In this document: positions 60,981-64,000 of the stretch, piece after piece
How positions within the stretch are numbered: the first letter of the stretch is position 1
How the letters are laid out: each line of letters begins with the position of its first letter
From: LD21 sp963715785
GTDB lineage: Bacteria > Bacteroidota > Bacteroidia > Bacteroidales > VadinHA17
Direction: 5' to 3'
Assembly (NCBI GenBank): GCA_963715785.1
Contig: OY970276.1
Coordinates: 4,030,001-4,094,000 of the forward strand
DNA length: 64,000 bases
The notes under the pieces: model-generated
Told to the model about the DNA's origin: nothing
Seen by the model: only the letters and a program-made list of their open reading frames with translations
The model's database searches: none
Translations under genes and position numbers: made by a program

Positions 60981-61370
60981 ATGGGCACACATAAACATCT
61001 TGATTTCAAGATTGTTAAAAAGAGAGCCCGGGAGCTTAGAAGTCAGGCAACATTTTCAGAGACACTCCTGTGGAAGGAATTAAGAAACAGGAAACTTTGC
61101 GGTTATAAATTCCTACGCCAGCATCCTATAACTTATAATCCGTATGGTTCAGGTGTGAAATATTTTGTAGCTGATTTCTATTGTGCTATTAAGAAAACAG
61201 TAATTGAACTTGATGGTCCCATTCACGAAAACAATCTGGAATATGACCAGTTCAGGGACGCAGAAATGGTGAATTTAGGTCTTCATATATTAAGAATAAA
61301 GAATGAAGAACTTCATTGTATGAAAGATGTACTTAATAAAATCGAAACTTATTTAAATTCAATAGAATAA
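60981..61370 (+). CDS. DUF559 endonuclease-like protein
   Basis: A 129-residue PD-(D/E)XK-type protein: ARELRSQATFSETLLWKELR, then RNRKLCGYKFLRQHPI, VADFYCAIKKTVIELDGPIH and LGLHILRIKNEEL. The core D-(E)-E-L-D pattern (VADFYC...VIELDG) fits the Vsr-like nuclease fold. It lies between the hairpin array (last box 60863) and a related hairpin at 61470-61512. Function in cells is not known. Possibly mobile or linked to the repeats. Confidence 0.82.
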   Translation: MGTHKHLDFKIVKKRARELRSQATFSETLLWKELRNRKLCGYKFLRQHPITYNPYGSGVKYFVADFYCAIKKTVIELDGPIHENNLEYDQFRDAEMVNLGLHILRIKNEELHCMKDVLNKIETYLNSIE

Positions 61371-61469
61371 AAATTGTTTTAAACAGATCCGTTATCCATC
61401 TTTTGCCATTTTATACAGTCTCTCATATCATGATGTAAAAGCTTATGAATTTATATGGATCTGGATCAT

Positions 61470-61512
61470 GTGCACTCCCCTCTTTGCCCCGCAGAGAGGG
61501 GATGGGGGTGAG
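61470..61512. repeat. Isolated hairpin related to the upstream array
   Basis: CACTCCCCTCTTTGCCCCGC then AGAGAGGGGATGGGGGTGAG; same architecture as the array boxes. With the box at 60863 it brackets the DUF559 gene. Confidence 0.75.
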
Positions 61513-61589
61513 TTCTAATAGCTATCGAAACTCAGAGGAGACACAACCAATCCCGATTGCTATCGTGCTTTGCGCCTGTTTCAACCGCC

Positions 61590-61766
61590 GAAGCTATCCT
61601 TAGTTTGTCGAAGGGTAGCGAAGGTGGTCTTTGCGTCCTTTGCGTCTGCTTAGCGTTCTTTGCGGTTAAAAAGGACTTTTCAACCTTAACCTCAGTCTCA
61701 ACCTTATCCTCAACCTTATCCTCAACCTCAGCCTCTTCCTTATCCTCAACCTCTTCCTTTTCCTCA
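61590..61766. repeat. Dispersed repeat (inverted CGCAAAG type) and hexamer tail
   Basis: GTCCTTTGCGTCTGCTTAGC and TTTGCGGTTAAAAAGGAC mirror the repeats at 12270 and 38741. A CAACCT / TATCCT / CAGCCT hexamer tract follows to 61766, ending 2 nt from the transferase stop. Confidence 0.85.
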
Positions 61767-61767
61767 G

Positions 61768-62991
61768 CTAGTTTGCATTTGCCTTTCCGCTCATATTGAA
61801 GACAAGATTACCGGATGGGAATGCTGCCACTCTTTCCTTAATATTAACCCTGTTTTTCGATGTCTTCATTGCGAAATATCCCGCTATGATGGCAGAGATC
61901 TCCGCTTTCTTTTTCTTCCGGGCCTGCAGTACCAGTACATACGACATAAGAGACGCCAATCCCAGTATCACAACCATGAGCCAGATAATTCCGATGTTCT
62001 GAAGTGCAAATGACAGTATAATAAAAAATACATTAACTGCTATCATTATTAGAGTAGCCTGCAGGTGTGTGCAACCGGTCTCCAGCAGACGGTGATGCAG
62101 ATGCTGCCGGTCGGCTTTAAAAGGAGACCTGCCCTGTTTCACCCTCAGTGAGAACACCCGCAGCGAATCAAAAAGCGGGACAACAAGGACACCGAACACC
62201 ACAGCAGGAGCTGATTCAAAATATGCTGTTCCGGGAGCCGACAGATCAAACCGGAGCATCCGGCAGGCAAGGATCCCTATTACAAAGCCTGTTAACATGG
62301 ATCCGGTATCGCCTAAAAATATTTTATTTTCTTTACTGAATACATTGAACCAGAAAAATGACATCAGCGCTCCTACAAATGAGAAGCTCATTATTGCACA
62401 GGCATAATGGCCTGAAACGGCAAACCAGATCCCGAAGACAGCTGAAATGAGGATCCCTATTCCGGAAGCAAGTCCGTCGATGCCATCTATAAGATTAAAG
62501 CCATTGATGATAACTATAAAAACAAAGACGGTAAGCAAAATGCTCGGAATATAAGGGATCTGACTGATGCCAAATAATCCATACAGGCTATTGATCCTGA
62601 TATCGGCAAAGACGGCAATTAAAACTATGGCAAAGATCTGGCCCGCAAGCTTTTTATATGGATCAATGATCAGGATATCATCTTTGATGCCTACGAAAAA
62701 GACTATTATCAGTCCCGATAAAATATATTTCAGCTCAAAGATGAACTGATTGCCCGCGAAGATCACTGTCGCCAGTACCAGGCCGATAAATACGGCTATC
62801 CCTCCGAGATTCGGGATGGCATTGGTGTGGGATGTACGGCCATTGGGGACGCTGCAAAGGTTCTTCATTCTGGAGATGCCAACAACTGATGGTATGATGA
62901 ACCAGGTCATGACAAAAGCCATTGAAAATCCAAGGAAGATCAATAGCCACTGGGGGGCGAAGAAAGATGAGATGTTAGCCGGTAAATTCAC
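61768..62991 (-). CDS. Undecaprenyl-phosphate sugar-1-phosphate transferase, WecA/TagO/MraY family
   Basis: A 407-residue polytopic membrane enzyme (about 10-11 helices) transferring a HexNAc-1-phosphate to undecaprenyl phosphate to start a surface glycan. Catalytic motifs: GIKDDILIIDPYKKLAGQ, NGFNLIDGIDGLASGIG, FLGDTGSMLTGFVIG and the basic KADRQHLHHRLLETG loop. Upstream lies a Wzi-like gene on the same strand, so it fits surface polysaccharide export. Substrate (GlcNAc or other) not fixed. Confidence 0.94.
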   Translation of the reverse strand: MNLPANISSFFAPQWLLIFLGFSMAFVMTWFIIPSVVGISRMKNLCSVPNGRTSHTNAIPNLGGIAVFIGLVLATVIFAGNQFIFELKYILSGLIIVFFVGIKDDILIIDPYKKLAGQIFAIVLIAVFADIRINSLYGLFGISQIPYIPSILLTVFVFIVIINGFNLIDGIDGLASGIGILISAVFGIWFAVSGHYACAIMSFSFVGALMSFFWFNVFSKENKIFLGDTGSMLTGFVIGILACRMLRFDLSAPGTAYFESAPAVVFGVLVVPLFDSLRVFSLRVKQGRSPFKADRQHLHHRLLETGCTHLQATLIMIAVNVFFIILSFALQNIGIIWLMVVILGLASLMSYVLVLQARKKKKAEISAIIAGYFAMKTSKNRVNIKERVAAFPSGNLVFNMSGKANAN

Positions 62992-63323
62992 AAGATCAGG
63001 TTGAAGAAGTCGCTGGAAAAAACCATCAATTAAATTTAGTCAATAATAGTCTTTGTTTTACGGCTATTAAGCAAGAGACATTCGGCGAAATTCAATAATC
63101 TGAAAAATATATTCACACAAACTCCTGATAAAGTAACAGTTATTAACTGAATGTCAGGATTTTCAAAAGTCTGATAATTTTACGAAAGCCAATTATTTTC
63201 GTACGAATCTAAACATTTAGCAAATGAATTGTTTAGGGTTTTTTTACTCTTTGGAGAGGATACTTTAAAGAGCGGCTTATAGTAATAGTTCAGAGCTAAA
63301 AGTGCCAGGGTTTCCGGATAAGA
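62992..63323. other. Intergenic region upstream of the WecA-like gene
   Basis: About 330 nt of AT-rich sequence. I do not see a clear promoter, repeat or RNA. Confidence 0.6.
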
Positions 63324-64000
63324 CTAAAAAGATTTTGAAACGTTTAAGAGCAAGCCAGAGGAGTTATAGTACAGCTCTCCCAGATCGAAGGCTCCTGTAA
63401 ATCCAATGTTCACTCCCTGTTTAAGTTCTTTGTTGATATTGAGATATGTTGACTGTTGTTTTTTTTCACCAAATATTCCATATACAGGAGGAGTTCTGAG
63501 CTTACCAATTGTATGTCCTTCGGGGCTTGTGCCAAAGGTACCATAGTTCAAGGAGCAGGAAGTTTTCAGGATGAAGTTATATTTCTGAATAGACCCTTCA
63601 AATCCAAAATGGAAGACAACCACCCTGTTATTGATAAAATAGTCAATGGGGTCAGCTGGTAATCCTTCTCTGGTATAAGTCTGATCAGAAATAAATGGGT
63701 TACCTATTCCCAGACCTTTGTATGACCAGCCGGTCAAATATTGATCATTATTATAATAATTTTCATCACCTGAATTAGTGCGTGGAGACCACATCTCACC
63801 CGCCTGATTTTTGGTGTACAAAACTTCAACAAGCATTTTTCTCCATTGAAAGTCTCTGTTTGTATAACGTGTATTTGTAAGACTTATACCATTCAGTCCA
63901 TCACGGATGTTTGCAAAATGGTAAAGTGCTCCCGCATCATAGATATTCTGACGATATGCAAGAAGTCTTAAATTTTTAAAGCTATATTCAAAACCAAGGT
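63324..64000 (-). CDS. Wzi-like capsule assembly outer-membrane protein (partial)
   Basis: The frame stays open to the right edge (at least 225 residues; the N-terminus is outside). The visible part is beta-strand-rich and ends NSSGLLLNVSKSF with an aromatic C-terminus typical of outer-membrane barrels. Segments such as YRQNIYDAGALYHFANIRDG and GEMWSPRTNSGDENYYNN resemble the Bacteroidota capsule-assembly Wzi family. Wzi binds capsule at the cell surface. An internal Met at 63836 is not the true start because the same frame continues upstream without a stop. Confidence 0.75.
   Translation of the reverse strand, partial: LGFEYSFKNLRLLAYRQNIYDAGALYHFANIRDGLNGISLTNTRYTNRDFQWRKMLVEVLYTKNQAGEMWSPRTNSGDENYYNNDQYLTGWSYKGLGIGNPFISDQTYTREGLPADPIDYFINNRVVVFHFGFEGSIQKYNFILKTSCSLNYGTFGTSPEGHTIGKLRTPPVYGIFGEKKQQSTYLNINKELKQGVNIGFTGAFDLGELYYNSSGLLLNVSKSF

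Noticed and set aside
1..64000. Prophage or integrative element spanning the window
   Set aside because: Apart from the IS21 element and the small 21.8-24.7 kb interval, genes are typical housekeeping or metabolic families with no integrase, capsid or conjugation genes.

Overview
This window reads as a chromosomal segment of a Bacteroidota (Bacteroidetes) bacterium, probably an aerobic or facultative, environmental member of the class Bacteroidia. The evidence is the family of proteins encoded, the AT-rich leaders without Shine-Dalgarno sequences, and several upstream sites matching the Bacteroidota sigma-A promoter (TTTG, 19-21 nt, TAnnTTTG). The lower taxonomy cannot be fixed from sequence alone.

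Layout. 1-7.8 kb (minus): a surface-polysaccharide operon (wecB-type epimerase, C4 epimerase, CapD/WbpM-type dehydratase, a nucleotidyltransferase/GHMP fusion, gmd, and fcl running off the left edge). 7.9-10.4 kb: RNase Y, a 6S-like structured RNA candidate, zapA and a coiled-coil partner. 10.4-20.2 kb: M23 peptidase, a small ORF behind a structured leader RNA, a sugar nucleotidyltransferase, cutC, a C69 dipeptidase, rplS and an AsmA-like protein. 20.5-24.8 kb: an esterase, then a 2.8 kb interval bounded by near-identical 27-bp direct repeats beside tRNA-Arg(ACG). That interval carries an ASCH-like protein and a three-gene cassette that looks like a toxin-antitoxin-chaperone (TAC) system with a SecB-like chaperone. 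25-32 kb: PAP2 phosphatase, YncE-like propeller, a two-component system with a PepSY-like gene, and stress-related genes. 32-38.6 kb: a carbon-metabolism run (rpiB, phosphoketolase, HAD hydrolase, zwf, gnd). 39-45.5 kb: HD hydrolase, NhaD antiporter, second two-component system, MscS channel. 45.7-50.3 kb: glucosidase, glucose-dehydrogenase-like SDR and a second 6-phosphogluconate dehydrogenase. 50.9-53.4 kb: an intact IS21-family element with a 5-bp target duplication, inserted in a G-rich repeat array. 53.9-60.1 kb: a respiratory operon (caa3-type oxidase, CtaG, Rieske, and cytochrome b fused to cytochrome c). 60.1-64 kb: a higher-order hairpin repeat array, a DUF559 gene, a WecA/TagO-type transferase and a Wzi-like gene running off the right edge.

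Themes. Central metabolism links the oxidative pentose-phosphate branch (zwf, gnd) to the phosphoketolase shunt. The respiratory operon gives a compact quinol-to-oxygen chain in which the only cytochromes c are domains fused to other subunits. Intergenic DNA is unusually rich in simple and complex tandem repeats (6-mers, 7-mers, and units of about 86, 103 and 86/109 bp).

Most notable observations: a 7-bp repeat tract in frame inside fcl that could make GDP-fucose synthesis phase-variable; the putative TAC cassette on a possible small island; two unassigned structured RNAs; and the ordered hairpin array next to a DUF559 gene.
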